Shown: positions 26,901-36,441 of the stretch, in pieces | Position numbering within the stretch: position 1 is the first letter of the stretch | Layout of the letters: each line of letters starts with the position of its first letter | From: Clostridium sp. UBA699 | GTDB lineage: Bacteria; Bacillota; Clostridia; Clostridiales; Clostridiaceae | Assembly: GCA_002298915.1 (NCBI GenBank) | Contig: DBML01000029.1 | Location: 86,583-150,582 of the forward strand | Reading direction: 5' to 3' | DNA length: 64,000 nucleotides | Made by a program: the position numbers and the translations under genes | The notes under the pieces: generated by a model | Told to the model about the DNA's origin: nothing | The model's database searches: none | Seen by the model: the letters and a program-made list of their open reading frames with translations, nothing else

Positions 26901-27363
26901 CCTTTTTGAGGTTGCCTCCCATTATGAGCGACGGGATCTCGCCGCCCAGGCACGCGCTGAGAGCGATCAGCCCCTCGCTGTGAGCCCTAAGGAACTCCTT
27001 GTCGGTCCTCGGCTTATAGTAGAAGCCGTGAATGGACGCCTCCGAAACTATCTTCATCAGGTTGCTGTAGCCTGTTTCATCCTTGACCAGCAGGACCAGG
27101 TGGTGCGTCTCGTTGTCGCCGCTGTTCTGCTTTATGTCCATAGAATTCGCCGCCACGTAAACCTCGCAGCCGATAATTGGCTTTACCCCCTGGGCTTTGG
27201 CTTCCTTGAAGAACTCCACGCAGCCGAACATGACCCCATGGTCGGTGATTGCTATGGAATCCATGCCAAGCTCCTTAGTGCGGCTTATGAGGTCTTTTAT
27301 CTTTGCGGAACCGTCCAGAAGCGAATAGCCTGTATGAGTGTGCAGGCTTACCCATTTAGTCAT
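23926..27363 (-). CDS. dnaE: DNA polymerase III alpha subunit, DnaE
   Basis: A 1145-residue replicative polymerase subunit. It has an N-terminal PHP domain (HTHTGYSLLDGSAKI, about residues 8-22) and a palm with the catalytic aspartates in SMPDIDSDFCYERR (about 392-405). GPGRGSAAGSLVAYALNITKIDP lies just before the palm (quoted in part: GPGRGSAAGS). Fingers, a helix-hairpin-helix region and an OB fold (about 985-1060) follow. No proofreading exonuclease is inserted, so it is the DnaE and not the PolC type. In Firmicutes this polymerase extends primers on the lagging strand. It is the last gene of a rapZ-yvcK-whiA-ytoI-dnaE run, 19 bp after the previous gene. Confidence 0.95.
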   Translation of the reverse strand: MTKWVSLHTHTGYSLLDGSAKIKDLISRTKELGMDSIAITDHGVMFGCVEFFKEAKAQGVKPIIGCEVYVAANSMDIKQNSGDNETHHLVLLVKDETGYSNLMKIVSEASIHGFYYKPRTDKEFLRAHSEGLIALSACLGGEIPSLIMGGNLKKAEAIALEYKGIFGEDFFLELQYHGIEDQIKVNRELVEMSKRLGIPLVATNDIHYINKEDSVSHDVLLCIQTAKTVNDEDRMKYPSEQFYLRSPEEMHELFSYVPEALENTVKIAERCSYSYEFHKSKLPRYPLEPGTDPFWYLRQLCYEGMRRKYPEVTPELEERLEYELRIINQMGYVDYFLIVWDFIKFADDNGIMTGPGRGSAAGSLVAYALNITKIDPIKYSLIFERFLNPDRISMPDIDSDFCYERRQEVIDYVVDKYGVDNVSQIITFGTMAARACIRDVGRALDYSYAEVDRIAKMIPQMLGITIEKALEVNAELKQLYYDDERCMYLIDIAKKLEGLPRHTSTHAAGVVIASEPLVNFVPLQKNEESIVTQFTMGALEELGLLKMDFLGLRTLTVIRDAVEMIERNKGVRIDIGSLDLDDREVYRMIGEGHTVGVFQLESAGMTSFMKELKPDSLEDIIAGISLYRPGPMAEIPKYIRNKKEPEGIRYETPELESILGVTYGCMVYQEQVMQIVRDLAGYSMGRSDLVRRAMSKKKHDVMEQERKNFVEGCSSRGIKPQAADRIFDSMMDFASYAFNKSHAAAYAVVGYQTAWLMCYYPAEFLAAMLNSVMGDSTKVAYYIRYAEEKGIQLLPPDINESIDKFAVTGNRIRFGLSAIKNVGVNVIRSIVKSREEKGKFTDLEDFCSKIDIACINKRVVESLIKAGAFDRFGVYRSQLLDVYEKVLDGISNERKRNIEGQLSLFASAPESSIKIRYPDIREFDKKQLLAMEKEMTGLYLTGHPLDQYERALRNQTSAKISDIVAVEVLEDGDGIEMETSGVKDGDMVIIGGIITEVSRKITRNNANMAFVKIEDLFSVIEVVVFPKTYEKCKSLIEEDGIVLVKGRVSIKEDERPKLLCESLDPLLMLEGEKLFIQIEEESMIKDELLRLKQVLQNHRGNVPVYLFTKRERKKYRLDREYWVESSHELMADLRKMFGEGNVKLS

Positions 27364-27381
27364 TATTCTTCACCTTCAATA

Positions 27382-28689
27382 TCATATCTTTTTGAGCACT
27401 TTTGCGGAAAGTATCGATGTCGCCACGAGCTGCTTCCTGCTGTCATACATCTCGATCCTGATCTTGGAGAAATTCCTCCCCATGTCGAGCACCTTTGTGT
27501 AAATATCAATCATGCTGTCCATCTGTATCGGCTGTGTGAAGTAGGTGCTCATGCTGTCTATGAATATGTTTATGCTGTTCTTCTGCCTCAGCGTCATTAT
27601 ACCTATTGTGGAGAGCAGCATGTTGAGCGAGCTCCAGGATGCGGTTCCCACAGGATCCAGCATTTCCGGGGTAATCTTGCCGAAGAAGTACAGGTCGTCA
27701 CCCACCATTTCGAACTCGAAGTTCTTCATCACCATGTCCTCGAAAGTCTCCCCCATCTGCGGCTGCCTCGAGATGTACTGCAGGGCCTTGATGACGTCAT
27801 GCCTTGTCACGACGCCTACAAGCCTCTTGTTCTGTATCACTGGGCAGAGCTCGATTCCCTCCCAGCCGGTTATGTGTGCTGTGTATGCTACCGTTGTTTT
27901 AGGGGTTACGGTGATAGGGCTCCTGCTCATAAACCTCGATATCAGCTCGTCGCTGCTGACGTCCTTGGCAAGGTCCTTCGCCGTTATTATGCCGACCACC
28001 CTCAGCTCGTCGTCCACCACGGGGTACCTCTCGTGACCCGTCTCCTGGACCAGCCTCCTCCAGTCGGCAACAGTGTCGTTCGGCCTCAGGCAGAACGGCT
28101 CATTGTTCATGATGTCCTCCACCAGCAGTATGTCCTTCTTTATCAGGCTTTCGGATATAGCCTTGTTGATCATGCTGGCTATGGTGAAAGTGTCGTACGT
28201 CGACGAAATTATCGGCAGCTGTTTTTCCTTGGCTAGCTTCTTGATCTCCTCGCTGCAGCCGAAGCCTCCCGTTATTAGTACGCCGGACTCGTGCTCGAGG
28301 CCCAGCCTCTGGGCTTCCTCCCTGTTGCCCACTATCAGAAGGCAGCCGGGGGTTATGTGCTTCTCCATGGCATCTATGGTCATTGCCCCGATCACGAACT
28401 TGTGCAGGGTCTTGTGTATGCCTTCCTTGCCTCCGAGGAGCGTGCCGTCTATGATGTTGATGACCTCCCCGTAGGTCAGGGACTCTATGCTCTTTTTCTC
28501 CAGCTTCTCTATCCTGACCGTGCCTACCCTCGGGATGGTCGTGACCAGCCCGAGAGAGTCAGCATCCTTGATTGCCCTGTACGCCGTTCCATCGCTTACG
28601 CCCTGCGCGGACGCAACGCTCCTGACGGATATCTTGGTCCCGACCTCCAGCGACATTATATATTTGAGAATGTCCTCATGCTTAGACAT
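27382..28689 (-). CDS. ytoI: YtoI-like HTH-DRTGG-CBS-hotdog regulator
   Basis: A 435-residue soluble protein with an unusual four-part layout. It has a winged-helix N-terminus (about residues 1-65, ISVRSVASAQGVSDGTAYRAI), a DRTGG domain (about 70-180), a CBS pair (about 190-310) with PFCLRPNDTV and GVVTRHDVIKAL, and a C-terminal hotdog thioesterase-like domain (about 330-425). B. subtilis YtoI has the same architecture and also lies in the dnaE neighbourhood. CBS pairs usually bind adenosine nucleotides. The ligand and target genes here are unknown. Ten bases separate it from whiA. Confidence 0.85.
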   Translation of the reverse strand: MSKHEDILKYIMSLEVGTKISVRSVASAQGVSDGTAYRAIKDADSLGLVTTIPRVGTVRIEKLEKKSIESLTYGEVINIIDGTLLGGKEGIHKTLHKFVIGAMTIDAMEKHITPGCLLIVGNREEAQRLGLEHESGVLITGGFGCSEEIKKLAKEKQLPIISSTYDTFTIASMINKAISESLIKKDILLVEDIMNNEPFCLRPNDTVADWRRLVQETGHERYPVVDDELRVVGIITAKDLAKDVSSDELISRFMSRSPITVTPKTTVAYTAHITGWEGIELCPVIQNKRLVGVVTRHDVIKALQYISRQPQMGETFEDMVMKNFEFEMVGDDLYFFGKITPEMLDPVGTASWSSLNMLLSTIGIMTLRQKNSINIFIDSMSTYFTQPIQMDSMIDIYTKVLDMGRNFSKIRIEMYDSRKQLVATSILSAKVLKKI

Positions 28690-28698
28690 CTTGCAACC

Positions 28699-29652
28699 CT
28701 ACTTTCCTTCTTTGCTTAATTCTGCAGCAATTTTCTCTATGCGCCTCAGCCTGTGGTTTACCCCTGATTTCCCCACGGGCGGCTTGAGCATCTCGCCCAG
28801 CTCCTTCAGTGATTCGTCAGGGAAGGTGAGCCTTAGCTCCGCTATCTCCCTCAGGTTCTTCGGCAGCCTTCTGAGGCCAATTTCCTTTTCTATAAGCTTA
28901 ATGCTTTCCACCTGGCGCACCGCTGCGTTGACCGTCTTGCTGAGGTTTGCAGTCTCGCAGTTGACAAGCCTGTTGACGGTGTTCCTCATCTCCTTCATGA
29001 TCCTCACGTTCTCCAGCTCCAGCAGGGACGAGTGGGCTCCTATGATGTTGAGCATGTCAACGATCTGCTCGCCTTCCTTGAGGTAGACGACATAGCTGCT
29101 CTTCCTCTGGATCACCTTCGATGTCAGTCCGTAGGTGTTTATAAGGCCGCAGAGCTCCTTTGCGTAGTCCTCGTCGTGCGTAACAAGCTCGAGATGGTAT
29201 GTCTTTTCAGGGTTGCTTATGCTGCCGCCACCCAGGAACGCGCCTCTCAGGTATGCCCTCTTTATGTCTTCATCAGACACGATATCCTCGCCGATGCCGT
29301 AGTCGAGGGTGAAGATGTCCTCGACCTCCTTCAGGAGTCCGACTTCCTTGAGGAGGTTCTTTACGCCCATCTCCTCGCTTATCATCACCATGTAAAGGTT
29401 GTTCTTCTTCAAGGAATTGCTTCTCTTGACCATGATTTTCGTGTGGACGTTGAAATGCTTTTTGAGGAGCTTGAACACCAGCCTTGCGATGGCCGGGTTT
29501 TCTGTCGTAACCCTGAAGCTGAAGTGCTTGTTCCCGCCTATGAGCAGGGTTCCGCTGACCTTCATGATGGCCGCCAGTTCGGCAGCAGCCTCTTCCCTTG
29601 TCATGTTCACGTTCCTGCAGACTTCATTTTTAACTTTTACCGAAAATGACAT
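28699..29652 (-). CDS. whiA: WhiA sporulation/division regulator
   Basis: A 317-residue protein. It has a degenerate LAGLIDADG homing-endonuclease-like N-terminus (about residues 1-210: AYLRGAFLGGGSISNPEKTYHLE in part, quoted AYLRGAFLGGGSISNP) and a C-terminal helix-turn-helix (LRLTFPDESLKELGEMLKPP, about 270-290). WhiA links growth to division and chromosome segregation in Gram-positive bacteria. Its place directly after yvcK and rapZ is conserved across Firmicutes and Actinobacteria. The start follows AGTAAGGAGAAAG. Confidence 0.93.
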   Translation of the reverse strand: MSFSVKVKNEVCRNVNMTREEAAAELAAIMKVSGTLLIGGNKHFSFRVTTENPAIARLVFKLLKKHFNVHTKIMVKRSNSLKKNNLYMVMISEEMGVKNLLKEVGLLKEVEDIFTLDYGIGEDIVSDEDIKRAYLRGAFLGGGSISNPEKTYHLELVTHDEDYAKELCGLINTYGLTSKVIQRKSSYVVYLKEGEQIVDMLNIIGAHSSLLELENVRIMKEMRNTVNRLVNCETANLSKTVNAAVRQVESIKLIEKEIGLRRLPKNLREIAELRLTFPDESLKELGEMLKPPVGKSGVNHRLRRIEKIAAELSKEGK

Positions 29653-29660
29653 CTTTCTCC

Positions 29661-30998
29661 TTACTCCCTATCGATTTTGTTTTGTTTCAGCCTTTCGGAC
29701 AGGTAGAAGTACTCGATGATCTTCTTCCTGTCGTACAGAAGCTTCTTCTCCATTATCGTTTCCACGAGTATGGCTGCCAGCTTCTCTGGATTATGCCTCA
29801 CCAGTCCGTTTGAGACCTTGACGAAATCCCCTTCTATGACGTCGACGTTGAGCCTCTTCAGGTCCTCATCGTCATTCCTGACGACCTGCGAGTGCTTCTC
29901 GAGGTACTTCTTCTCGAGGTCCTCTCCTATCCTGCCTGCGTTTACCACCGCGTAATCTATTATCTTGCCTGAGCTGTGCCTGAAAATCGCTTCGACGTGG
30001 TCGGCCACGCTGTAGCCGTCCGTCTCGCCCCTCTGGGTCATTATGTTGGAGACGTAAAGCTTTATAGCGTCAGACTTGTTTATGCTGTTGATTATATCCT
30101 TAATGAGGAGATTAGGTATGACGCTTGTGTAGAGGCTTCCCGGACCGAGTATTATCGCGTCCGCCTCCTTTATCGCATCGACCGCCTCCTGAAGCGCCCT
30201 TGCGTTCCTGGGCTCTATGAACACCCTGTCTATGCCGCAGCCGCAGTTAATGGCCCCCTGTGGGATGTTCGACTCGCCTTCGACTATGGTCCCGTTTTTG
30301 AGCCTTGCCTTGAGCACAATGTTGTCCAGCGTAACGGGGATGACCCTTCCGGTCACAGCCAGTACCGAGCTCATCTTCTGGACAGCTTCCTCGAAATTGC
30401 TCGAAATGCCATCCATAGCCGCCAGGAACAGGTTTCCGAAGCTCTGGTTCTTGAGCCTTCCTTCCTGGAACCTGTACTGCAGCAGGTCCTCCATCAGAGG
30501 CTCCGTGTCTGCGAGCGCCAGTATGCAGTTCCTTATGTCTCCTGGAGGAAGTATCCCGAGGTCCTCCCTCAGGTCCCCCGAGCCGCCGCCGTCGTCAGCC
30601 ACCGTGACCACGGCCGTTATGTTTGAGGTATAGTATTTGAGACCCCTTAGCATGGTGGATAGACCAGTGCCTCCGCCTATGGCAACTATCTTGGGGCCCT
30701 TTACCAGCAGCCTCTTTTCGTATATCAGGTTCTCAAGCTTCCTTGAGTCCAGGGAAACGTTGAGGTAACCCTTGTTCACAAGGGCTATGATGGATCTCAT
30801 GCCCTGGACAACCGAAATATACATGACAAAGAGCCCGCTTATCATAAGGAAAAGGTAGAAAGAAATGTAGTATATGCTGTAGAATCTTCTGTTTACGAAT
30901 TCAAGAACCCCGAAGGTTATGAACAGTATCCCCATTAGGCCTAGCAGTATCCACCTCTTCACCTTGATCCCGGGTCTGAGCCAGTCCGTTATCTTCAT
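29661..30998 (-). CDS. yvcK: YvcK/GlmR-type factor with N-terminal membrane helices
   Basis: A 445-residue protein. Residues 105-430 form the CofD-like YvcK domain: [19 protein letters not shown] (about 105-123), [28 protein letters not shown] and [15 protein letters not shown]. YvcK/GlmR binds UDP-GlcNAc-type ligands and couples central carbon flux to cell-wall synthesis. Unlike B. subtilis YvcK (about 320 residues), this protein has a 100-residue N-terminal extension with two hydrophobic helices (about 17-35 and 42-62), so it should be membrane-tethered. The start overlaps the rapZ stop by 4 bp. Confidence 0.9.
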   Translation of the reverse strand: MKITDWLRPGIKVKRWILLGLMGILFITFGVLEFVNRRFYSIYYISFYLFLMISGLFVMYISVVQGMRSIIALVNKGYLNVSLDSRKLENLIYEKRLLVKGPKIVAIGGGTGLSTMLRGLKYYTSNITAVVTVADDGGGSGDLREDLGILPPGDIRNCILALADTEPLMEDLLQYRFQEGRLKNQSFGNLFLAAMDGISSNFEEAVQKMSSVLAVTGRVIPVTLDNIVLKARLKNGTIVEGESNIPQGAINCGCGIDRVFIEPRNARALQEAVDAIKEADAIILGPGSLYTSVIPNLLIKDIINSINKSDAIKLYVSNIMTQRGETDGYSVADHVEAIFRHSSGKIIDYAVVNAGRIGEDLEKKYLEKHSQVVRNDDEDLKRLNVDVIEGDFVKVSNGLVRHNPEKLAAILVETIMEKKLLYDRKKIIEYFYLSERLKQNKIDRE

Positions 30999-31879
30999 AG
31001 CTTCTTACCGCCCCTGTGGATGTCCTCGCTTATGTCCCTGTGTTCGATGTTAACCCTGAGCCCGGCATCCCTAAGCTTCTCGAATATGGCGTTCGCTATG
31101 GCGACCGACCTGTGCCTTCCGCCTGTGCAGCCTATGGACACTATCAGCTGCCTCTTGCCTTCTGCGATGAAGCTCGGTATGAGGAAGTCCAGCATGTCGG
31201 AAAGCTTTGCCACGAACTCCTGCGTGACATTGTGCCCCATTACGTATTCCTTAACGCTTGCGTCGTTTCCCGACTGCTCCTTGAGCTCCGGGATGTAGAA
31301 AGGGTTAGGAAGGAACCTTACGTCGAAGACCAGGTCCGAATCCACCGGAATGCCGTATTTGAACCCGAAGGAAAGCACCGTTACGGCGAATTCGCTTTCC
31401 ACCCTGCCCTCCTCCGAGTATATCTTGAATATCTCGTCCTTCAGCTCCCTTGACTTGAGCCTGGAGGTGTCTATGACGTGGTCGGCCCTCTGCCTGACCT
31501 CCCTCAGGAGGTTCCTCTCCTTTTGGATCCCGTTGATGACCCTGCCGTCCGGCGAGAGCGGGTGCTTCCTCCTGCTCTCCTTGTACCTCTTGACGAGGAC
31601 CTCGTCGCTTGCCTCAAGGTAGAGGATCTCGTACTGGTACCCGTGCTCCTTGAGGTAAACGAGGCTCTCGAACAGGTCCCCGAAGAACTCGCCTCCCCTT
31701 ATGTCAATGACCAGCGCGATCCTGTCTATCTTGCCGTCCGTCTTGAAACAGGCCTCGGCGAATTTGGGAATCAGGGTCGGCGGCATGTTGTCTATGCAGA
31801 AATAACCTATATCCTCCAGGCATCTTATTGCCTCTGTTTTGCCAGCTCCGGACAGTCCGGTTACTATTAAAAATCTCAT
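30995..31879 (-). CDS. rapZ: RapZ-family nucleotide-binding protein
   Basis: A 294-residue P-loop protein: Walker [13 protein letters not shown] (about residues 8-19), Walker-B-like [12 protein letters not shown] (about 56-67) and a C-terminal [15 protein letters not shown] (about 246-260). In E. coli RapZ controls GlmS via small RNAs; in Firmicutes the homologue YvcJ is an NTPase linked to competence and the same gene cluster. The start follows ACAGGAGGTATAT. First gene of the rapZ-yvcK-whiA-ytoI-dnaE run. Confidence 0.92.
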   Translation of the reverse strand: MRFLIVTGLSGAGKTEAIRCLEDIGYFCIDNMPPTLIPKFAEACFKTDGKIDRIALVIDIRGGEFFGDLFESLVYLKEHGYQYEILYLEASDEVLVKRYKESRRKHPLSPDGRVINGIQKERNLLREVRQRADHVIDTSRLKSRELKDEIFKIYSEEGRVESEFAVTVLSFGFKYGIPVDSDLVFDVRFLPNPFYIPELKEQSGNDASVKEYVMGHNVTQEFVAKLSDMLDFLIPSFIAEGKRQLIVSIGCTGGRHRSVAIANAIFEKLRDAGLRVNIEHRDISEDIHRGGKKL

Positions 31880-31975
31880 ATATACCTCCTGTATGATGTT
31901 TCTGTATCAGTGTTCGTAATAGTACAGTTATCAAACTTCATTATAACACAAAACGCAGTGCTGTAATATAAAAAA

Positions 31976-32003
31976 TGGAGAATTAAGCCCAGCCTAATTC
32001 CCC
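31976..32003 (-). terminator. Terminator after murB
   Basis: Stem TGGGGAATTA/TAATTCTCCA (one G-U pair) followed on the minus strand by TTTTTTATA. It ends the transcription unit that includes murB. Confidence 0.75.
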
Positions 32004-32015
32004 ATCCTATACCAT

Positions 32016-32936
32016 TTACTTCTTGTCTTCGCCTATGATCCTGACCTCTGTGTGGAGCTCAACCCCGTAGGCTTCCTTGACCTGCCTCTGCACAAGAGAT
32101 ATGAGGTCGAGTATGTCCTTTGCGCTGGCTTCCTTCTTGTTTATTATGAAGCCCGAATGCTTTATTGAAACCTCCGCACCGCCAACGCTTAGCCCCTTGA
32201 GGCCTGTGTCCTCGATGAGCTTGGCTGCGAAGTGGCCTTCAGGCCTCTTGAAGGTGCTGCCTGCCGAAGGGAACTCCAGGGGCTGCCTTTCGCTCCTCCT
32301 CCTGTTGAGGTCCTCTATCCTGCTGCCTATCTTCTCCTTCTCGCCCTTCTGCAGTTTGAAAACCGCCTCGACGACCGTGTAGCCGTGCTTAAGCACCGCG
32401 CTTGTCCTGTAGCCCAGTTCAAGATCGTCCTTGCTTAGCTTCATGACCCTTCCCTTGCTGTCTATGCAGACCGCGCTCTCGATGACGTTCGATATTTCTC
32501 CGTTGTACGCTCCGGCGTTCATCGCGACAGCTCCGCCCACGCTTCCCGGGATTCCGCAGGCGAACTCAAGCCCTGCCAGCTCTTCAGCCATCGCTGCCTT
32601 GCAGAGCTCCGAGAGCTTCACGCCGCTCTCGGCAGTTATCCTGTCTCCGTCTATGCTTATCTTGTCCATCCTGCTCAGCTTGACTACTACCCCGCGCACG
32701 CCTCCGTCCCTTACCAGAAGGTTGGATCCGTTCCCGATTATTATGCAGGGCACATTGTGCTCGCTGCATACCTTCACAAGCTTGACAACATCCTCCGTCC
32801 CCTCTGGGGTTACGAGGATGTCTGCGGGACCTCCCACCTTGAACGAAGTGTGGTTTTTCATCGGCTCATCTATATAAATTTTATCTGATTCGAAAAGATC
32901 GCTGAGTACTTTGCTGAAGTCAGTGTAAAGATTCAT
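32016..32936 (-). CDS. murB: UDP-N-acetylenolpyruvoylglucosamine reductase
   Basis: A 306-residue flavoprotein that reduces enolpyruvyl-UDP-GlcNAc to UDP-MurNAc with NADPH. Start chosen at [11 protein letters not shown], which follows AAGGAGAAATAGG; an upstream in-frame start would lack a ribosome site. Motifs: [13 protein letters not shown] (about residues 28-40), [14 protein letters not shown] (about 62-75), [20 protein letters not shown] (about 123-142) and the catalytic Ser in [13 protein letters not shown] (about 223-235). The short Type II form (B. subtilis-like) is expected in Clostridia. The gene lies 75 bp after uvrC. Confidence 0.94.
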   Translation of the reverse strand: MNLYTDFSKVLSDLFESDKIYIDEPMKNHTSFKVGGPADILVTPEGTEDVVKLVKVCSEHNVPCIIIGNGSNLLVRDGGVRGVVVKLSRMDKISIDGDRITAESGVKLSELCKAAMAEELAGLEFACGIPGSVGGAVAMNAGAYNGEISNVIESAVCIDSKGRVMKLSKDDLELGYRTSAVLKHGYTVVEAVFKLQKGEKEKIGSRIEDLNRRRSERQPLEFPSAGSTFKRPEGHFAAKLIEDTGLKGLSVGGAEVSIKHSGFIINKKEASAKDILDLISLVQRQVKEAYGVELHTEVRIIGEDKK

Positions 32937-33010
32937 CCTATTTCTCCTTGAACATTTAATAATTCTGTAACACATTATAGTATAATGTAACGTATGTGCA
33001 TTATCAAGTG

Positions 33011-34882
33011 TTATGTCTTCTGATTATCGCTGAAATATCGCCTTATGCTCTCCGCTGCCCTGCTGTCTATGGAAGGAGTCTCGAGGAGCTCCTCGTAGGT
33101 TGCCTTCCTTATGTTTTCTATGCTCTCGAACCTCTTCAAAAGCTCTTTCCTTCTTGTGCTCCCGACGTTCGGTATCTCCTCAAGCACAGAGTGCAGGACC
33201 CTTTTGTTCCTCAGGCTCCTGTGGTAGGTTATTGCAAACCTGTGCACCTCGTCCTGTATCCTTGTTATGAGCTTCATCGCCTCTGAGCCCTGCTTAAACG
33301 CAAGCTCTTCGTTTCCGCATATCAGCCCCCTGGTCCTGTGCCTTTCGTCCTTAACCATGCCGCAGACCGGTATGTCTATCCCAAGGCTTGCCAGAACCTC
33401 GAGGGCGATGTTCACCTGGCCCTTGCCTCCGTCCATGAGTATGAGGTCAGGGAACGAGCTGAACTTGCCTGCCGCGAGGGATATCCTGCTTTCAGAGATT
33501 AACTTCGTCTCCTCCAGCCCCCTGCTGAACCTTCGCATGAGGATCTCCCTCATGCTGTCGTAGTCGTTGGCCCCCTTCACGGATTTTATCTTGAAGCGCC
33601 TGTAGTCGCTGCTTTTGGCCTTGCCTCCCTCGAACACCACCATGGTGCCTACCGAGTCGACACCCTGGATGTTCGAGATGTCGAAGGCTTCGATCCTGGC
33701 CGGCAAAGACTCCATGCCAATCGCGTCACGCAGCTCCTCAAGGGCTTCCCGGTGCCTCTGCTTGTCAGTAACCAGCTTCAGCTTGAAATGCTCAAGAGTC
33801 ATCTGGGCGTTACGGGACACCATGTCGAGGATGTTCTTCTTGTCTCCCCTGACAGGCGTCTTTATGCTGACCTTAGAGCCCCTCTTCATGGAGAGCCACT
33901 CTTCAAGCAGCTCGCGGTCCAAAGTGCCCGCGACGTTTATAACCTTGGGCACGAAGGCGGTGCCTCCGTAGAACTCCCTCAGGAAATTAGCAACAAGCTC
34001 TTCCTTCCCGACGCCTTCCGTATCCTCAAGGATGAAATGCTCCCTTCCGGTTATCTTGCCGTCCCTGAGGAAGAACACCTGCGCCGAGCTGTCCTTGCCG
34101 TCGCTGTATATGTCAATGTAGTCCTCGTTTTCAAATTTGCCTGTGATTATCTTCTGCTTTTCAGTTATCTTCCTTACGGCAGCAATCTTGTCCCTCTGGA
34201 CAGCCGCCTTCTCGAACTCGAGCTTCTCCGAGGCATCCTCCATCTGGGACTGCAGCTCCTTGAGGATCTCCCTGTCCCTGCCGTTAAGAAGATCGACTAT
34301 GCTGGAGATCACCACCATGTACTCCGCCCGGCTCACCATGCCAGCGCAGGGAGCCTTGCAGAGCCCGATGTGGTAGTTGAGGCAGGGCCTCGACTTTTCC
34401 CCGGCTTCCCTTATCGTCTTCCTGCAGGTCCTGACAGGGAATATCTTCTTTATGAGCTCCATGGTCTCATGGACCGCGGACACGTCAGGGTACGGCCCGA
34501 AATACTTCGCGCCGTCCTTCGAAAGCACCCTCGTCACGAACACCCTGGGGAATTCCTCGTTCAAGGTGATCTTGACGAAGGGGTAATGCTTGTCATCCTT
34601 CAGTATTATGTTGTACCTCGGCCTGTACTTCTTTATCAGGTTGCACTCCAGGATAAGGGCCTCGACCTCCGAGTCCGTGACGATGTACTCGAACTCGCTG
34701 ATGTTCTGGACCATCGCCCTGACCTTTTCGGAATGGTTCCTGGAGTTCTGGAAGTACTGCTTGACCCTGTTCTTAAGCGCCTTGGCCTTGCCGACGTATA
34801 TAACCTCGCCGGTGGCGTTCTTCATTATATAGACACCCGGCTTGTCCGGGAGCATTTTCAGCTGGTATTCGAAATCAAACAC
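33011..34882 (-). CDS. uvrC: UvrABC excinuclease subunit C
   Basis: A 623-residue nuclease of nucleotide excision repair that makes both incisions. An N-terminal GIY-YIG domain ([20 protein letters not shown], about residues 15-34) and a UVR helical segment (about 205-240) are followed by the C-terminal RNase-H-like nuclease ([20 protein letters not shown], about 385-404; [14 protein letters not shown], about 475) and tandem helix-hairpin-helix motifs (about 570-615). The start is GTG after CAGGAGTGG. Its partners uvrA and uvrB lie 4.7 kb upstream in a separate unit. Confidence 0.95.
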   Translation of the reverse strand: MFDFEYQLKMLPDKPGVYIMKNATGEVIYVGKAKALKNRVKQYFQNSRNHSEKVRAMVQNISEFEYIVTDSEVEALILECNLIKKYRPRYNIILKDDKHYPFVKITLNEEFPRVFVTRVLSKDGAKYFGPYPDVSAVHETMELIKKIFPVRTCRKTIREAGEKSRPCLNYHIGLCKAPCAGMVSRAEYMVVISSIVDLLNGRDREILKELQSQMEDASEKLEFEKAAVQRDKIAAVRKITEKQKIITGKFENEDYIDIYSDGKDSSAQVFFLRDGKITGREHFILEDTEGVGKEELVANFLREFYGGTAFVPKVINVAGTLDRELLEEWLSMKRGSKVSIKTPVRGDKKNILDMVSRNAQMTLEHFKLKLVTDKQRHREALEELRDAIGMESLPARIEAFDISNIQGVDSVGTMVVFEGGKAKSSDYRRFKIKSVKGANDYDSMREILMRRFSRGLEETKLISESRISLAAGKFSSFPDLILMDGGKGQVNIALEVLASLGIDIPVCGMVKDERHRTRGLICGNEELAFKQGSEAMKLITRIQDEVHRFAITYHRSLRNKRVLHSVLEEIPNVGSTRRKELLKRFESIENIRKATYEELLETPSIDSRAAESIRRYFSDNQKT

Positions 34883-34906
34883 AAAACCACTCCTGTTTAT
34901 GTGATG

Positions 34907-35512
34907 CTAGTTGAACATGGCGGGGAACTTGATCACCGCAAGGACGAGCCCGGCCGCGATTATTACGTTCTCCAGGAAAGCGCCGAGCCTGGAGTTCGTT
35001 TTGAAGGTGATGGGGAATTTTGCTTTCTTCTTGCTGAACGGATAAAGCAGCGGGATCCCTCTGCTCGTCATCATGTCGCATGCCAGGTGTGTGCCGTAGC
35101 CTATCATGAAATAGTAAACAAGGTGCGTCATATTGTAGGAAATGCCTATGTAGCCGATTATGAAGCTGAACATCAGCATGCCTGCCGCGCTGTGCGTGAG
35201 CCCCTCCCTGTGGGTTGATACCGCTATGAGCATGACAGCCACAGCCAGCGCCTTAAGAACGTACGAGCCTCCTTGGAGGTAGTCGTACCATAGTATTATC
35301 ACCCCTGCGCAGAAGTACACGAAAACCTTCGTCAGCTTGTTGTCGAAGGGGAGCAGGTACCTGTTTATGACGCTTTTCGGGTGGTCTATATCGGGCAGGA
35401 GGGAGCCTATGAGCACTATAACGAGGCCCAGGTAATCGAATTTACCGGGCAGCTTGTCCGCAAGGCATATCAAAGCTATCATCCCTATTCCTGCATGAGT
35501 TTTTCCCTTCAT
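34907..35512 (-). CDS. YdjM-type membrane-bound metal-dependent hydrolase
   Basis: A 201-residue polytopic protein with the conserved polar residues of the PF04307-type family: MKGKTHAGIGMIAL (N-terminus), GSLLPDIDHPKS (about residues 36-47), HREGLTHS (about 101-108) and GYGTHLACDMMTSRGIPLLY (about 138-157). The His/Asp residues are the presumed metal ligands at the membrane surface. E. coli YdjM is LexA-controlled. Here the gene sits between yhaM and uvrC in a wall-synthesis and repair operon. The substrate is unknown. Confidence 0.82.
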   Translation of the reverse strand: MKGKTHAGIGMIALICLADKLPGKFDYLGLVIVLIGSLLPDIDHPKSVINRYLLPFDNKLTKVFVYFCAGVIILWYDYLQGGSYVLKALAVAVMLIAVSTHREGLTHSAAGMLMFSFIIGYIGISYNMTHLVYYFMIGYGTHLACDMMTSRGIPLLYPFSKKKAKFPITFKTNSRLGAFLENVIIAAGLVLAVIKFPAMFN

Positions 35513-35527
35513 AGGATCTGTACCTGC

Positions 35528-36424
35528 CTAAATCTTATTTTCAACAGCGTTCACGATCTGGCTGTCGATGAGGTCCGCCTGGTTAAGGAGGATGTCCTCT
35601 ATGCTCTTTGTCGGGTAGTTGCCGAACTCCCCGTGGTGACACAGTATGGAGTAGCATATGTCGTCAAGCTCGTCCTCGGTCAGCACTCCGCCGCACTCGC
35701 TGTTTATCTCCCTTACGTAGGCCGCGCCCAGCACCAGGTGGTCCATCCTTATGCACTTCCTCCTGATTGCGGTGTCGTACTCGTACTCCTCTGTCTTCAT
35801 CAGGTCGTGCAGGATAGACTTCAGCATGAGCCTGTCCCTGTTTATTACCTGGCCCGCGTCCATGTAGAAAGGGCTTGCGATGTAATTCGAAAGCAGCGAC
35901 TCCATCGTCTTCATGACGCCTATGGTGTGTATGAATAGCCCGCCCCTCTTGTTCCCGTGGAACTTCTCCGCTGCTACGCAGTTGCAGAAGGCATCCCACC
36001 TCTCCCTGCTGTATCCGAAAGCGCCTGTTGCTGCTGTGGCGATCTTCCTGTACTTGTCCTCAAGGGATTCCACCACAGAATTGAAGTACTCCACCAGCCC
36101 TGACGGGATCTCGTAGGTCGGGACGAAGTCGGAGGCGCAGAACTCAGGGCCGGCCGGCTTCACAGATGGGTTTTTTATCTGTATGGCTCCGTTGAAGGAG
36201 CCGGCAGTTCCCTTAACGTGCAGTATCGGGTTCTGCTCGACTATCTCCCTGAATCGGTCAAGGTTGTCCCATATCGGGAAGGATATGCTCCCGGTCCTGT
36301 CCTGTATAATCACTATGAGGAAGGGGTTGCCGTCCTTTTTCTGCCCTGTCCTGAGATCGCTCACAAGTCCGGTGAAGTCAATCTGGTCCCCGTTGTTCAG
36401 CTTTGAAATATCATCAATATACAT
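35528..36424 (-). CDS. yhaM: 3'-5' exoribonuclease YhaM
   Basis: A 298-residue protein with an N-terminal OB-fold (about residues 10-90: QIDFTGLVSDLRTGQKKDG in part) and a C-terminal HD-superfamily domain (about 145-290) containing FIHTIGVMKTMESLL, SILHDLMKTEEYEYD and HHGEFGNYPTKS. YhaM degrades RNA and single-stranded DNA from the 3' end using Mn2+ or Co2+. The start follows AGGAGGCCTGAACATATT. It is in line with the downstream hydrolase gene (15-bp gap) and follows the penicillin-binding protein gene. Confidence 0.88.
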   Translation of the reverse strand: MYIDDISKLNNGDQIDFTGLVSDLRTGQKKDGNPFLIVIIQDRTGSISFPIWDNLDRFREIVEQNPILHVKGTAGSFNGAIQIKNPSVKPAGPEFCASDFVPTYEIPSGLVEYFNSVVESLEDKYRKIATAATGAFGYSRERWDAFCNCVAAEKFHGNKRGGLFIHTIGVMKTMESLLSNYIASPFYMDAGQVINRDRLMLKSILHDLMKTEEYEYDTAIRRKCIRMDHLVLGAAYVREINSECGGVLTEDELDDICYSILCHHGEFGNYPTKSIEDILLNQADLIDSQIVNAVENKI

Positions 36425-36441
36425 AATATGTTCAGGCCTCC

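Noticed and set aside
26467..28236. A long plus-strand open frame of 589 codons opposite dnaE and ytoI
   Set aside because: It is antisense to two well-supported genes; its sequence follows their codon bias and no family resemblance is visible.
33752..35218. A 488-codon plus-strand frame
   Set aside because: Antisense shadow of uvrC and the YdjM-like gene; no ribosome site or recognisable domain.
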